A stretch of 64,000 nt of DNA from Deinococcus malanensis. Its GTDB lineage: Bacteria; Deinococcota; Deinococci; Deinococcales; Deinococcaceae. Below, one piece after another: positions 1 through 9,323 of this stretch. The position numbers were made by a program, and so were the translations under genes. The stretch is taken from positions 24,150-88,149 of the forward strand of contig NZ_BMPP01000018.1 in NCBI RefSeq assembly GCF_014647655.1, read 5' to 3'. The notes under the pieces were generated by a model, which saw nothing but the letters and a program-made list of their open reading frames with translations, was not told the DNA's origin and made no database searches. The first letter of the stretch is position 1. Each line of letters opens with the position of its first letter.

Positions 1-3000
1 GAATAGGCAGCGCCCCCAAAAAGCGGCCCTGGTAGTGGCTGACCGGCAGGCGCTTGTCCCAGAGCACGAACGCCCCGGGGCCGCAGTCCTGCCGGTCATC
101 GCGGACCAGGCGGCCGAAAGCCTGAACAAACTTCAGCACTGCGCGCGGCAGGTAGATGGTGTTCCAGAACTTTTCAAAGTCACCCAGGGCCACCCGCTGC
201 TGACTGAGCACCACGTCTGGGATAGGAAACGGGACCCGGTCGAGGCTCACCATGCTGAGGTTGCGGATATCCACCCCTTGCATAAACCCGGCCGAGCCCA
301 AGGCGGTGCCGACTGGCCGGGCGTTCAGGTCCCGTACGACCCGGTCTGGCCCGTCGTTCACGCTCGAGAGATGAGGCACTTCCGCGTCCTGCAACACTTT
401 GGACACGCCGCGCTGGCGTTCGTTGGCGGTCAGGATGTGCAGCGACCGGTGCGGCAGTTGCGGCGCCAGGTACGAGAGTTCCTGGCCAGCCATCGCGGCG
501 AACGTAGGCTGCCGGGTCAGCGGCAGATGCCCAGCAAGCAGCACTTGCCCGAGGTCGTACGGCAGGGTGGGCGGCAGCGTCAGGAAGCGGGCCTCGGGCA
601 GCCCCAGTTCGGTTTGGAAGAGGCCGAAGTCCTCGACTTCTCCCTCTCCGTGGGCCGATTCACTACCAGGAATGCGCAGCGTGGCACTCGTGAACACGGC
701 AGACTTTAAGGCCCCCCACAGTGGTGCGAGTCGCTCATGCAACCAGAGCGGCACGCTCCAGAGGCTGCCTTCCTCATCGCCGGCACTGACGGCGTACACG
801 TCCTGGCCTGGGTCTCGGCCCAACAGCCCTTTGAGCGTCTCATGGGCCGCGTCCACCCGGCCAGACAGAATCTCGACCTCTTCTTTGAGGGCAGGCAAGC
901 GGGCGAGGTCACGCAGGTACTGCGAGAGGAGCGGCAGACGCTTGAGGATGCGCTGGCCGCTCTCCCGCACCGCCCGGAACTCTGGTGAGTCTGCTTGGGC
1001 GGGCGTGATGGCGGCTGTGTAGCCAAAGCTGCTGCTGCCCTGGCCGTGCTGCATCGCGAACGTCCGCAGCGCGCGGTGCCAGCCGCCCAGGTCCTCACGC
1101 AGGTCAGCAAGCCGCGGCACCAATCGGCGGATGAGCTCCACCACCTCGTACGCCTTGTGCTCAATGGCTTGGCGCTCTGCCCCGCTGAGAAAGCCCTGCT
1201 CGTTGACCACCCGGCGTTTCCAGAGGGTAAAAGCCCGCATCACCTCGTCGGGGAGGTCGCTTTGCCGCGCGAGCCAATCTTGGGTGGGATCGAGCAGCTT
1301 ATCTGGCGCTTGAGGAGCGTCACTGATGAGGCTGCGCAATTCGGCGAGCAAAGCCCGGCCACTGTTGTGCCGGGCCGGGTAGTCGCCAAGCAGGACGAGC
1401 AGGTCCCGGCCGAGCTTGGCCGCGTCTGCTCCTAACCGGCGCGGCCGCTGCTCAAGCAATTCATTGAGCAGGGCCCGCAGTCCCTGCACACTAAATTCCC
1501 TGCGCAAGGCGCTCTGGGCCGCTTCGCTCAAGTCATGCGCTTCATCGATAACCAGCCGCGAGAGCGGAATGCCTTCGAGTTCCTCTTTGCCCTGAATCAG
1601 GGTCTGGAACAGCAGGGCGTGGTTGATGACGATGACCTGCGCGTCTTGCCGCGCTTGGAACAGTGGGTGGTACGCACAGGTCCGGTGGAAGTCGCAGGCT
1701 TCCGAGCAGCGCGCGCGGACGGTCGCGACGGTCTGCCGCAGCCGCCGGTAGTCGGCCGAGAACCGCAAGGGGGTCGCCGGGAAATGATCGAACTCGCCTT
1801 TTTCGGCATGCAGCACAAACAAGGCGGCTGCCCGCGCTTCTCCGGGCGGCATGAACAACTGTCCGGTTTCTCCATCGTGTTTGGTGGCGAGCCAGCGGGC
1901 CAGGCGGTCTGGGCACAGGTAGTTCGCCTGACCTTTGAGGGCCAGTACATTGACGTTGAAGCCGGCGGCGCGCACGGCTTCAGCTTCTTCCAGGACCTGG
2001 TTTTGCAATTGACGGGTGTGGGTGCTGACGATGATGGGGTGCTTGGCTTGCCCCTCCAGGAGAGCCGGCAGCAGGTAGCCCCGCGTCTTTCCCGTTCCGG
2101 TGGGCGCTTCGATGATGCTGACCCCTCCGGAAGTTAAGGTGCGGCGGACCTCGTCGACCATGCGCTCCTGTCCTGGGCGCGGGGTGCTCAACAGGTCGCG
2201 CCAGGTTTTTGGCGTGGTTCCGTTCTGGTGCAGCACCTGCGCCCGCGAGGCATCCTCTCGGAGGACCCGGGTCGCCCTGGCCTTTACCTCACTGACGTCC
2301 ACGCTCGGCCGCAACCAGACCAATCGGAATTCTGGTACGGGCAGCACCTGCAGCAGGGCCTGGTGGGCCTCTGGGAAGGCCTGCAGGCGGGAGAGGCAGG
2401 CGTTCACGACCTGCAGGGTGGCCCGGCAGTCCTCCAAGGCCCGGTGGGCGGACTGGTGCACGTGACCGGCGACCCGCGCGTGTAGGGCTTCGAGCTTGTA
2501 CACCTCAGGCGGCTCCGGATCGCGTGCAAACGCTAAGGGGGCGAGCAACAGGGAGTCCAGCACAGGCCGTGCGCCCAGGTCGAGCTTGACTGACTCCAGC
2601 GCTCGGCGCAGGACGGGCAGGTCGTAGTGCTGGCCGTTGTGGGCCAGCAAGGCGGCGTCGCCCAGCCAGCGCTTAAAGTCGGTCAGCGCCTGCCCCAGCG
2701 GTACCCCGTGGGCCTGCAACTCTTCGGCTGTCAGCCCGGTGAGTTGTGCCACCGCCTTGGGGAGAGGAACATCGCGGATGAGGCATTGGAAGTGCTCGGT
2801 TTCCTGCCCGTCTACCACCCGAATGGCGGCCAGTTCGAGGATCTGCGCCTCATCCGGGTCAGCCGAAGTGGCTTCCAGGTCAAAAATCACGTACTCGGTC
2901 AGGTTGAGCGAGGCATCGTCGGAGGTCGTTGGTTCTTCGGCCTGACCAGGTAGCAGCAGGCGGCCGTCCTCATTGAGGATTCGACCGCCACTGGCTTCCG

Positions 3001-3115
3001 CTGCTTTCTTTAAGGCTCCGGGCGTTCGCATGACGCCCAACTGCACAAGTTCTTCCAAAGTGCTGGGCCCCCGTGCTTTGAGGGCCGCAATAATCCGCTC
3101 TTCAACAGAGGACAT
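1..3115 (-). CDS. DinG-type helicase with N-terminal exonuclease domain (partial)
   Basis: The first 1,038 codons of a DinG-family ATP-dependent DNA helicase. The frame is still open at the window edge, so only the last residues and the stop are missing. Residues about 75-240 form a DEDD-type 3'-5' exonuclease domain (FDLEAT, D79 and E81). The helicase follows: Walker A APTGTGKT at 337-344, a DEAH box (VIDEAHDL) and a motif VI-like AFGRLVRDD near the end. Cysteines C401, C470, C474 and C480 fit the XPD/DinG iron-sulfur cluster. The exonuclease fusion resembles Bacillus-type DinG, not the E. coli form. The ATG at 3113-3115 follows a GGGGG ribosome-binding stretch. The role is inferred to be DNA repair or R-loop/recombination processing. 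It points the same way as the UvrD-like gene upstream of it. Confidence 0.88.
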   Translation of the reverse strand, partial: MSSVEERIIAALKARGPSTLEELVQLGVMRTPGALKKAAEASGGRILNEDGRLLLPGQAEEPTTSDDASLNLTEYVIFDLEATSADPDEAQILELAAIRVVDGQETEHFQCLIRDVPLPKAVAQLTGLTAEELQAHGVPLGQALTDFKRWLGDAALLAHNGQHYDLPVLRRALESVKLDLGARPVLDSLLLAPLAFARDPEPPEVYKLEALHARVAGHVHQSAHRALEDCRATLQVVNACLSRLQAFPEAHQALLQVLPVPEFRLVWLRPSVDVSEVKARATRVLREDASRAQVLHQNGTTPKTWRDLLSTPRPGQERMVDEVRRTLTSGGVSIIEAPTGTGKTRGYLLPALLEGQAKHPIIVSTHTRQLQNQVLEEAEAVRAAGFNVNVLALKGQANYLCPDRLARWLATKHDGETGQLFMPPGEARAAALFVLHAEKGEFDHFPATPLRFSADYRRLRQTVATVRARCSEACDFHRTCAYHPLFQARQDAQVIVINHALLFQTLIQGKEELEGIPLSRLVIDEAHDLSEAAQSALRREFSVQGLRALLNELLEQRPRRLGADAAKLGRDLLVLLGDYPARHNSGRALLAELRSLISDAPQAPDKLLDPTQDWLARQSDLPDEVMRAFTLWKRRVVNEQGFLSGAERQAIEHKAYEVVELIRRLVPRLADLREDLGGWHRALRTFAMQHGQGSSSFGYTAAITPAQADSPEFRAVRESGQRILKRLPLLSQYLRDLARLPALKEEVEILSGRVDAAHETLKGLLGRDPGQDVYAVSAGDEEGSLWSVPLWLHERLAPLWGALKSAVFTSATLRIPGSESAHGEGEVEDFGLFQTELGLPEARFLTLPPTLPYDLGQVLLAGHLPLTRQPTFAAMAGQELSYLAPQLPHRSLHILTANERQRGVSKVLQDAEVPHLSSVNDGPDRVVRDLNARPVGTALGSAGFMQGVDIRNLSMVSLDRVPFPIPDVVLSQQRVALGDFEKFWNTIYLPRAVLKFVQAFGRLVRDDRQDCGPGAFVLWDKRLPVSHYQGRFLGALPI

Positions 3116-3171
3116 GGTGCCCCCGTGACATCCTCACTGACCTATCGTTCAAAGTGGAACTATCTTAGGTC

Positions 3172-3290
3172 AAATGTGCTGCTCATCCCTCTCATACTGG
3201 GTGCAATCCCCACCCTTTAAGTGAGGTTGGCGCCGGTGAAAATGTGTTGCTCATTTCTCAAGATGGGTCTCGTGCCCTTTAGATGAGGTC
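3172..3290. repeat. Imperfect tandem direct repeat across the end of the UvrD-like gene
   Basis: Two degenerate copies of about 55 bp lie at roughly 3172-3228 and 3239-3290. Both read AATGTG(C/T)TGCTCAT, then a CTCTCA/TTCTCA block, then TGGGT, then CCCTTTA followed by a TGAGGT-like end. The second copy contains the last codons and stop of the UvrD-like gene; the first lies in the gap before the DinG-like gene. This looks like an old duplication of the gene's 3' end rather than a transposon, since no terminal inverted repeats are visible. Confidence 0.45.
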
Positions 3291-5798
3291 GAGACGAGTG
3301 AAGTTGAGAGACACCCGCTTGGTCTCCGCGGTGAAGCGGATCAGAGCTTCTGGTTGTCCGGCGACTTGGCTCACTTGCAGCACCTCCCCCTCCCCCAGTT
3401 TGCGATGCCTAACCCGGTCGCCTACCTTCAGATCGACGCTTTTCGCGGCCGTTCGGCCCAAAGCGTCGACGCCAGGTTCTTTTTTGACCGCCGAGGAACG
3501 GGCGGACGCCGGAGCGGTGGGTTGGGTCAGGATTTCACACACCGCCGCCAGGTCTGGGAACGCCTTCTCCATCTCGGGTGCGAGATGGTCTACGGGACCA
3601 TGTTGCGCATAGCGAGTGAGGTCTAGCGCCCGCCCAGCTGCCTGACGGACGTCGTCACGGCCCTGCCTGGCCAGCTGTCCCTGAAGGGCGGTGAACCGGC
3701 CTAACAGTCGCGCCCGGTAGGTCCGGTCCACCCAGCGCTGCACAAAAGCCTCGTGTTCGTATCTCCCCAGGAGTTGCGCTGCTTCGAGGGTATCCACTGC
3801 CGTCCAGGTTCCAGGGTCACGCTGGAGCAGGCCCGCGAGCCGGTGATGCTGGCCGACGACCGATTCGTAAGCGACCTGTTTGAGGAAGTCGGTGGTGTCA
3901 TCGTCATCGCCGGTGATCAGGTGCAATTCTTTCTGGGCGCGGGTCATGGCCACATAAAAGACGCGCCGTTCTTCCTCGCTGGCTGCTGCGTCCGCACTCG
4001 GCTTGTTGCCGAAGATGCCAGCGATACAGTCTGGAATGATGACCACCGGCCATTCCAGCCCCTTGGCGCGGAACGCTGTCATGAGGGTCACGCGGGGGAC
4101 GTCCTGGTTCCCGCGGCGCTGCAGCTGTTCCTCGTAGCGCACCTGCTCATGCAGCTCGGCCAGATGGGTGATGAGGGCCCCGAGTGAGCGCGTCTGGGCC
4201 ATCTCGGCCAAGGCATCAATGCTCCCGGCACGCTCCTCTCCGAACTCCTGCGTCGGGGCCGAGGCAATCAGGTACTCGCGGTACCCGATGGCGCTGACAA
4301 AATCCAGCAACACGTCTTTGCCTGGGGTGGTGCCCATATCCTCGGACAAAAAGTCCAGCCAGGTGGCCAGCAGCGTCAAGGGCTTGCGGACATGCTCGGG
4401 CTGGTCGGCGCTGTAACTCTCGAGCACTGAGGCCAGGGTTCGCTCCCCCCGCCACGCTTGACGGGCAATAGCCTCAACATCTGCGGTTTTCAGATACCGG
4501 GAAGGCCGGTTCGCCACCGTCCGCCAGAGTTTTTGTACCTTTTCTCGCCGAGAGGTGCTGAGCTCCTCACCGTTCATCAGGTCTAGATCCGCCAGGGCGA
4601 GCTCCAGGTAGGCCGTGAGAGTGGTGACCTCTGCCCGCCGGTAAAACGGGACGGCGCCGACCAGACGGTAGGGCACCTTCTCCTGCAAAAAGACCTGCTC
4701 GATCTCGGCCGACTGGGCATAGGTGCGGAGCAGTACGACGACTTCTTCCGGGCTGTGGCCCTCGGAGATGGCTTTGATGGCGACCCGCGCCGCTTCTCCG
4801 GCCCGAGGGGAGTGGAGGTGGACGCCACTGCCGCCCCGCGTGGCCCGCAGGCGCTTGGGCGCACGTACCTTGTTCTCTGCGATGACCTTGTCTGCCAGGG
4901 CGATGACGCCCAAGGGGCAGCGGAAGTTACTGGGTAAGGTGTATTCCTGGGCGCCGTAGCGCCCTGCAAAGCCAAGAATGAACCGCGGGTGCGCGCCGCG
5001 CCACTGATAGATCGTCTGATCATCGTCCCCGATGGCCATGAAGGACCGGGCGCGGAGGGCCACCAGGTGCATCATTTCGCTCTGGGCGAGGTTGACGTCC
5101 TGGAACTCGTCGATGTTCACGTAATCCCAGCGGGACGTGATGTCGTCGTGCAGGGCCGGGAAGCGCGACATCAGCATCCAGGCGGCCACGATCAGGTCGT
5201 CGTAGTCCAGTTTGCCTTCCCGGCGACGCAGTTCATCATGCTTGGCGTAGAGACGGGCATAGACGTCTGGGCCGGCGTCTGGCGGCGTGATCAGGGCCGC
5301 AGCGGCCTCCGGAAGGGCTGCCGGCATGTAAGGCAAGCGGAGATTGCCCTTCTGAATGCCGAGATACGTCTCAAAGTCCTTGAAGGCCAGTTGCCGGAGT
5401 TGGGCCGCAAAATCACGGTCGGCCTCGTCGAGCTCCGCGAGCAGCAGCTTGCGGGCCTCGTTGAACAGGCGGTGACTGAAGTGCTCCTCGCCAATGACCA
5501 GTTCGGTGAATCCCATGTCCCGCGCGCGGTCGACAATGCGGGTGGCTAAGGCGTGAAGGGTCAGAACCGCCACGCCCGTGCATTCTGGATACTGGGCGAG
5601 CTTTTCTTCCAAACTGCGCCGCGCCTCACGGGTAAAGGTGGTGGCGAGAATCCGTACCGGCCGCACTTCCTGCTTCCGTACGAGCTGCCGGATGCGGCCC
5701 ACCAAGGTGGTGGTTTTGCCACTGCCTGCTACCGCAAAGACCAGGGCATGGCCGTCTCCGTGGTCGACGATCCTCTGCTGTTCAGGCGTGAACTCCAT
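3279..5798 (-). CDS. UvrD/PcrA-like superfamily 1 DNA helicase
   Basis: Superfamily 1A (UvrD/PcrA/Rep-type) helicase of about 839 residues. The order is Q-motif-like FTPEQQRIV at the N-terminus, Walker A VAGSGKTT near residues 23-30, motif II DEFQD, motif III GDDDQTIYQWRG, and motifs V/VI with FYVAMTRAQKEL. A C-terminal tail, KVGDRVRHRKLGEG, resembles the small Tudor-like end of PcrA. An ATG at 5804 is possible, but a TACCAT -10 at 5806-5811 lies 7 nt before the ATG at 5798, which fits a leaderless start and gives MEFTPEQ. It lies upstream of the DinG-like gene on the same strand. It is shorter and more divergent than housekeeping UvrD, so a repair or accessory role is inferred. Confidence 0.88.
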   Translation of the reverse strand: MEFTPEQQRIVDHGDGHALVFAVAGSGKTTTLVGRIRQLVRKQEVRPVRILATTFTREARRSLEEKLAQYPECTGVAVLTLHALATRIVDRARDMGFTELVIGEEHFSHRLFNEARKLLLAELDEADRDFAAQLRQLAFKDFETYLGIQKGNLRLPYMPAALPEAAAALITPPDAGPDVYARLYAKHDELRRREGKLDYDDLIVAAWMLMSRFPALHDDITSRWDYVNIDEFQDVNLAQSEMMHLVALRARSFMAIGDDDQTIYQWRGAHPRFILGFAGRYGAQEYTLPSNFRCPLGVIALADKVIAENKVRAPKRLRATRGGSGVHLHSPRAGEAARVAIKAISEGHSPEEVVVLLRTYAQSAEIEQVFLQEKVPYRLVGAVPFYRRAEVTTLTAYLELALADLDLMNGEELSTSRREKVQKLWRTVANRPSRYLKTADVEAIARQAWRGERTLASVLESYSADQPEHVRKPLTLLATWLDFLSEDMGTTPGKDVLLDFVSAIGYREYLIASAPTQEFGEERAGSIDALAEMAQTRSLGALITHLAELHEQVRYEEQLQRRGNQDVPRVTLMTAFRAKGLEWPVVIIPDCIAGIFGNKPSADAAASEEERRVFYVAMTRAQKELHLITGDDDDTTDFLKQVAYESVVGQHHRLAGLLQRDPGTWTAVDTLEAAQLLGRYEHEAFVQRWVDRTYRARLLGRFTALQGQLARQGRDDVRQAAGRALDLTRYAQHGPVDHLAPEMEKAFPDLAAVCEILTQPTAPASARSSAVKKEPGVDALGRTAAKSVDLKVGDRVRHRKLGEGEVLQVSQVAGQPEALIRFTAETKRVSLNFTRLDLI

Positions 5799-5878
5799 TG
5801 CCATGATGGTAGAGGTTAGGCGCAGAGGAAACGCCTTGGTTCATTGGAGGCCCCCCGACACTGCGGGCCTGACTGGCC

Positions 5879-5902
5879 TTCAACAGAGGTTGCACTGTTG
5901 AA
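5879..5902. repeat. Inverted repeat in the gap between UvrD-like and UDG-like genes
   Basis: TTCAACAG, 8 nt, then CTGTTGAA: a perfect 8-bp stem. There is no T-run, so terminator function is doubtful; it could be a protein-binding site. The rest of 5805-6160 holds the -10 of the UvrD-like gene, the possible small frame and the -10 of the UDG-like gene, and nothing else I can recognise. Confidence 0.35.
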
Positions 5903-6077
5903 CCACATGACGGGTGCCTAGGTCTCCCGAGCCGTCAGAAACGGCAGGTGAGCCTCCTGACGTGGCCCTGGCCACGCCAAATAGGACCAGCTGCAACTGC
6001 GGGCCCAGACGTTCCTGCTCCAGAGTGGCCTGTGGAATCACCACCAGCCAGCTCCGATTCCAGGGCAGCGAGACCAT
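5880..6077 (-). CDS. Possible small protein of unknown function (65 aa)
   Basis: A short reading frame with G/C-biased third positions like nearby genes, starting MVSLPWNRSWLVV and rich in hydrophobic residues in its first half. No family is recognised and no ribosome-binding site is seen. Its stop sits inside an inverted repeat (5879-5902). It could be a real small gene, a fragment of a lost one, or chance coding in GC-rich DNA. Confidence 0.22.
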   Translation of the reverse strand: MVSLPWNRSWLVVIPQATLEQERLGPQLQLVLFGVARATSGGSPAVSDGSGDLGTRHVVQQCNLC

Positions 6078-6160
6078 CCGCACGAGCTTCGCAGGGTTGG
6101 AGGACCCGTCAAGTCATCGAGAACATCAGCTCAACAACGATATTCCGATAAGATCGGAGC

Positions 6161-6748
6161 GTGTCCTACGAAACGGAAGGGCAGTGGCCGCGAAAGCGGG
6201 GACGGCTGGAGAAAGCATATGCCCTGCCGTTGACCCACTACGTACAGCGGCTCAGGCAGGAGCATGGACATGACAACGTGCCCGACTTTGATCCCGAGGA
6301 CGGGGGAGTCTCGGCAAAAATCCTCTTGCTCTTAACCAGCCCCAGCCCCCATGCCCTGCCACACTCGGGAAGTGGCTTCGTTTCCATGGAGAACCACGAC
6401 TCCACCGCTCAAGCGGTGAACAAGGCCGTGCATTCATTGTTGATTGGCCGCATGTCCTTCGTTCTCTGGAACCTCGTTCCCTGGCGCACACCCTCTGAAA
6501 AGCCAACGGGAAATGAGGTGGCTGCTGGCCTGAAGGAACTGGGGGAGCTGATGAAGCTGCTCCCGAACGTTCAAGTCGTCATCGCCACAGGGACATCCGC
6601 GTCCTCTGTGGCGGAGCAAATCAGGCCTCTTATAGGAGAGCGACACTTGATGACCTGTGCCAGCCCCAGGCCGAGAGGGAAAACGAAAGAGGCTTCGATC
6701 AGTGCGCTTGTCCAGACCCTGAAACAGGCAGAAGCAACACTGAGCTAG
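6161..6748 (+). CDS. Uracil-DNA glycosylase superfamily-like protein
   Basis: A 195-residue protein resembling the short UDG-fold proteins often annotated 'uracil-DNA glycosylase' in mobile or defence contexts. Visible landmarks are KILLLLTSPSPHA (54-65, where motif A sits), SGFVSMEN (71-78), VLWNLVPW (101-108) and CASPRPRG (166-173), near where the His-containing motif B would be. The motif B His is not evident, so catalytic activity is uncertain. The GTG start is supported by TAAGAT at 6149-6154, 6 nt upstream, as for leaderless genes. It stands alone on the plus strand at the start of a nuclease-rich stretch. Confidence 0.6.
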   Translation: MSYETEGQWPRKRGRLEKAYALPLTHYVQRLRQEHGHDNVPDFDPEDGGVSAKILLLLTSPSPHALPHSGSGFVSMENHDSTAQAVNKAVHSLLIGRMSFVLWNLVPWRTPSEKPTGNEVAAGLKELGELMKLLPNVQVVIATGTSASSVAEQIRPLIGERHLMTCASPRPRGKTKEASISALVQTLKQAEATLS

Positions 6749-6953
6749 AGCGTCTAGAAAACACCTTCGCCATATATCGAGTGAGCGCCACATTTGCTTG
6801 TGCTTCTGGAGGCTGGGGCACCACATCCTTATGGTGGCCTGGGCCGCGTAAATGGCCCTTGTGCAGGCCCCTACTCTTCAAGCAGCTCCGGTTTCACAGG
6901 CGGGCCGAGTTAGCCTTTGAAGTTACATCCAGAACGCTATGCTGAGCCTATCC

Positions 6954-8030
6954 ATGATTGTCAAAGACCATCAGGCACCCCCGACCAGTGACCGGTTTCA
7001 ACGCGCCGGAGATGAAGCGGAGAAGCAGATGGCCTTTTACCTGCGGCGGGCTTATGGCAGTGATCCCGACGTCCACGTCTTCCACAATCTGCGCTTTGAG
7101 AGAGGACAGGAAGCAGCACAGATCGACCATCTCGTTCTGCACCGCAGCGGCGCGATCATCGTTGAGAGCAAGAGCGTGACCAGCGCCGTACGCATTAATG
7201 AGCGAGAAGAGTGGGCCCGTCAGTGGAATGGGCGCTGGGCTGGCATGCCCTCCCCTGTTCTGCAGGCCAAGCGGCAAGCAGATTTCCTGCGCTCCTTTCT
7301 AGATGCTCACAAGGAGGATCTGCTGGGCAAAGCCCTCTTCGGACTGAAGCAAAAGACGTTCCGGGCGTTTGTCATTGATGTGGTCGTGGCTATTAGTGAT
7401 CAGGGCGTCGTGCAGCACAAAGGGAAGCTACCGGATGTGCGCAAGGCTGATCAGGTGCCTGACCGGGTGCGGCAGCTCATCGCAGATCACATCCAGCTAG
7501 CCCACCCGTTGAGCAAAGATCCTCGTTCGAATACTTGGGGAGTCACGATCACGCCAGAGGAGCTTGCTCGGGTCAGTGCGTTTCTTCGGGCCAGGCATAC
7601 GCCCCGTGTCCAGGAGGGGGATCCAACCGCTTCAGCGCCCGCGGGGAGCACCCTTTCTGCTCCAACAGCCACCTATGGGAGATATGCGACTCCTCCACCG
7701 GGAGCCTCTCCAGCTCTGTCGGTGAGCGTTGAACCTCCGCCTCCTTCTGCGCCGGTGTCTGTACCTCCTGCGCCAATGGCCACGGCATCAGGTCCATCGG
7801 CTGTCACGTGCCGGCATTGTCAGAGTTCTAACGTGGAGGTGGCCTACGGAAAATACGGGTACTACATCAAGTGCCTCGACTGCGACGGCAACACGCGAAT
7901 CCAACTGACCTGCCCCACGTGTCAGGCGAAAGCCAAACTTCGCAAAGCGGGATCCGAGTTCTTTGCGGAGTGCTCAGCGTGTGATTCCAGCACTCTGTAT
8001 CACCGGAATCAACCTTCAGGCCGGGCCTGA
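6954..8030 (+). CDS. NERD-domain protein with C-terminal zinc ribbons
   Basis: About 358 residues. The N-terminal ~130 residues form a NERD (nuclease-related) domain: GDEAEKQ, then FHNLRFE, then QIDHLVLHRSGAIIVESKS, whose D and E-x-K are the PD-(D/E)XK-like acid and lysine positions. A Pro/Ser/Ala-rich linker follows, then a C-terminal double zinc ribbon (CRHC, CLDC, CPTC, CSAC) like topoisomerase I tails. An ATG at 6939 is unlikely because it falls inside the -10 hexamer TATGCT (6938-6943); the ATG at 6954 lies 10 nt beyond it. A DNA-binding or cleaving role is inferred. NERD proteins are frequent in plasmids and defence islands. Confidence 0.75.
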   Translation: MIVKDHQAPPTSDRFQRAGDEAEKQMAFYLRRAYGSDPDVHVFHNLRFERGQEAAQIDHLVLHRSGAIIVESKSVTSAVRINEREEWARQWNGRWAGMPSPVLQAKRQADFLRSFLDAHKEDLLGKALFGLKQKTFRAFVIDVVVAISDQGVVQHKGKLPDVRKADQVPDRVRQLIADHIQLAHPLSKDPRSNTWGVTITPEELARVSAFLRARHTPRVQEGDPTASAPAGSTLSAPTATYGRYATPPPGASPALSVSVEPPPPSAPVSVPPAPMATASGPSAVTCRHCQSSNVEVAYGKYGYYIKCLDCDGNTRIQLTCPTCQAKAKLRKAGSEFFAECSACDSSTLYHRNQPSGRA

Positions 8031-8129
8031 GGAAGCCTGTCTTGTTCAACGCATGGAGCTCCTGCGGCGGCAAAGCGGTCGCCAGCAGCTTGATCGTGGA
8101 CGCCGCCGCTTCCTCTTGGCGGTGGACCC

Positions 8130-9251
8130 ATGGCTGACGGTCGCACTCTCCTCGCCACGCTGCTGCGCCATGAAGCCAAATCCAACTCGTACAAATTCGC
8201 GCTGGTGAGGGCCATCAATGATCTGGCACTCCTGCATCCTGTGCCGACTGAGCAGGACGTCATTGTTCCCCTTCGCCTCATCGCCGAGCGGTGGCTGGTC
8301 TCGTACTGGGCCTTTGTGGGCGACACGCCGGTCTACCAGGGCCCACGGGCCCAACGCGCGACCGGGATTGGGCAGGATCTCAGTTTCCGAGACGCGCTCA
8401 CGTCTCTGCGGGGGGCCTGGGAAGCGTGGACTGGCACCCGCAGTGAGCCCGCGGACGGAGCGCTGCTGCTCGCCGCGTTTCAAGTGGGTCGTGGCACCCT
8501 TCCCGAGCCTTTGCAACGGCTCACCGAGGCTACTGTCGCGGCTATCGCTCAGGCGGTCCGGCAACCCGTCAAATATGCCGGCGGGGGCGGCAGCCACAAG
8601 TTGTTCGGGATGCCTGCCCCAGCCCAAGCTCTGAGCGGCCATCTTCTTGCAGGCACGCGCCCTGCCGAGCCCGCCTTTGTGGTCTCTGCGGCCCTGTGGC
8701 AGACCTTTAATGATTTGTCGCTGTGGGTAGAAGCCCTGTGTCTGCACGAGTGGAGCTTGTACGTGGAACGGGTCACCCAGCATGTGCCCGTGTCCCGGGG
8801 GCAGGTGTTTACGCTGCTGACCGCCACGCCCGCTGCCCGGATTCCGCTGACCTGGGAGCGCCATCAAGTACAGCTGTTGATGCTGGAAGGTGCCGTCTTC
8901 CACTGCCCCTGGACCCACAAGCTGCTGACCCCCAGCAACTTTGACCTCGACCACCTCATTCCCCTGGCCGCCCATCCCATCAACGACCTGTGGAACCTGG
9001 TCCCTAGCGATCCGGTCCACAACCAACACATCAAGCGGGCGCGTCTACCGGACTCAACTCGCTTACACGGGGCGCTCACGGCCCTCGAGCAAACCTATGG
9101 GGTGTATGACCAGCAACCGTTGACGGGTCCAGTGTTACGCCGGGATGTTCTGGCTCGCTTCGGGTTCCCGCTCGCTCCCGCAGCCTTGGCCGAACAAGTG
9201 ATTGGCCTGGCCAACCATATGGCCGAGGCCAGAAACGTGCCGCGGTATTGA
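8130..9251 (+). CDS. HNH endonuclease domain protein
   Basis: A 373-residue protein with an all-helical-looking N-terminal region containing EAKSNSYKFALVRAIND, which I recall from uncharacterised HNH proteins. The HNH nuclease is at the C-terminus: FDLDHLIPL with D274-H275, N289, and H297 in PVHNQH. The paired CxxC knuckles of many HNH domains are absent; only HCPW precedes the core. The ATG at 8130 has little upstream signal. The next ATG (8053) is in another frame, so a longer N-terminus through a frameshift cannot be excluded. Two small genes follow on the same strand and could form an operon. It is probably a DNA endonuclease; the target is unknown. Confidence 0.7.
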   Translation: MADGRTLLATLLRHEAKSNSYKFALVRAINDLALLHPVPTEQDVIVPLRLIAERWLVSYWAFVGDTPVYQGPRAQRATGIGQDLSFRDALTSLRGAWEAWTGTRSEPADGALLLAAFQVGRGTLPEPLQRLTEATVAAIAQAVRQPVKYAGGGGSHKLFGMPAPAQALSGHLLAGTRPAEPAFVVSAALWQTFNDLSLWVEALCLHEWSLYVERVTQHVPVSRGQVFTLLTATPAARIPLTWERHQVQLLMLEGAVFHCPWTHKLLTPSNFDLDHLIPLAAHPINDLWNLVPSDPVHNQHIKRARLPDSTRLHGALTALEQTYGVYDQQPLTGPVLRRDVLARFGFPLAPAALAEQVIGLANHMAEARNVPRY

Positions 9252-9323
9252 GGAAGGGGAATGGTCCCGAATTGGAATGCCCCCAGCGGGGGAACGTTGA
9301 GAACATTTGGAGGGTACGCCACG

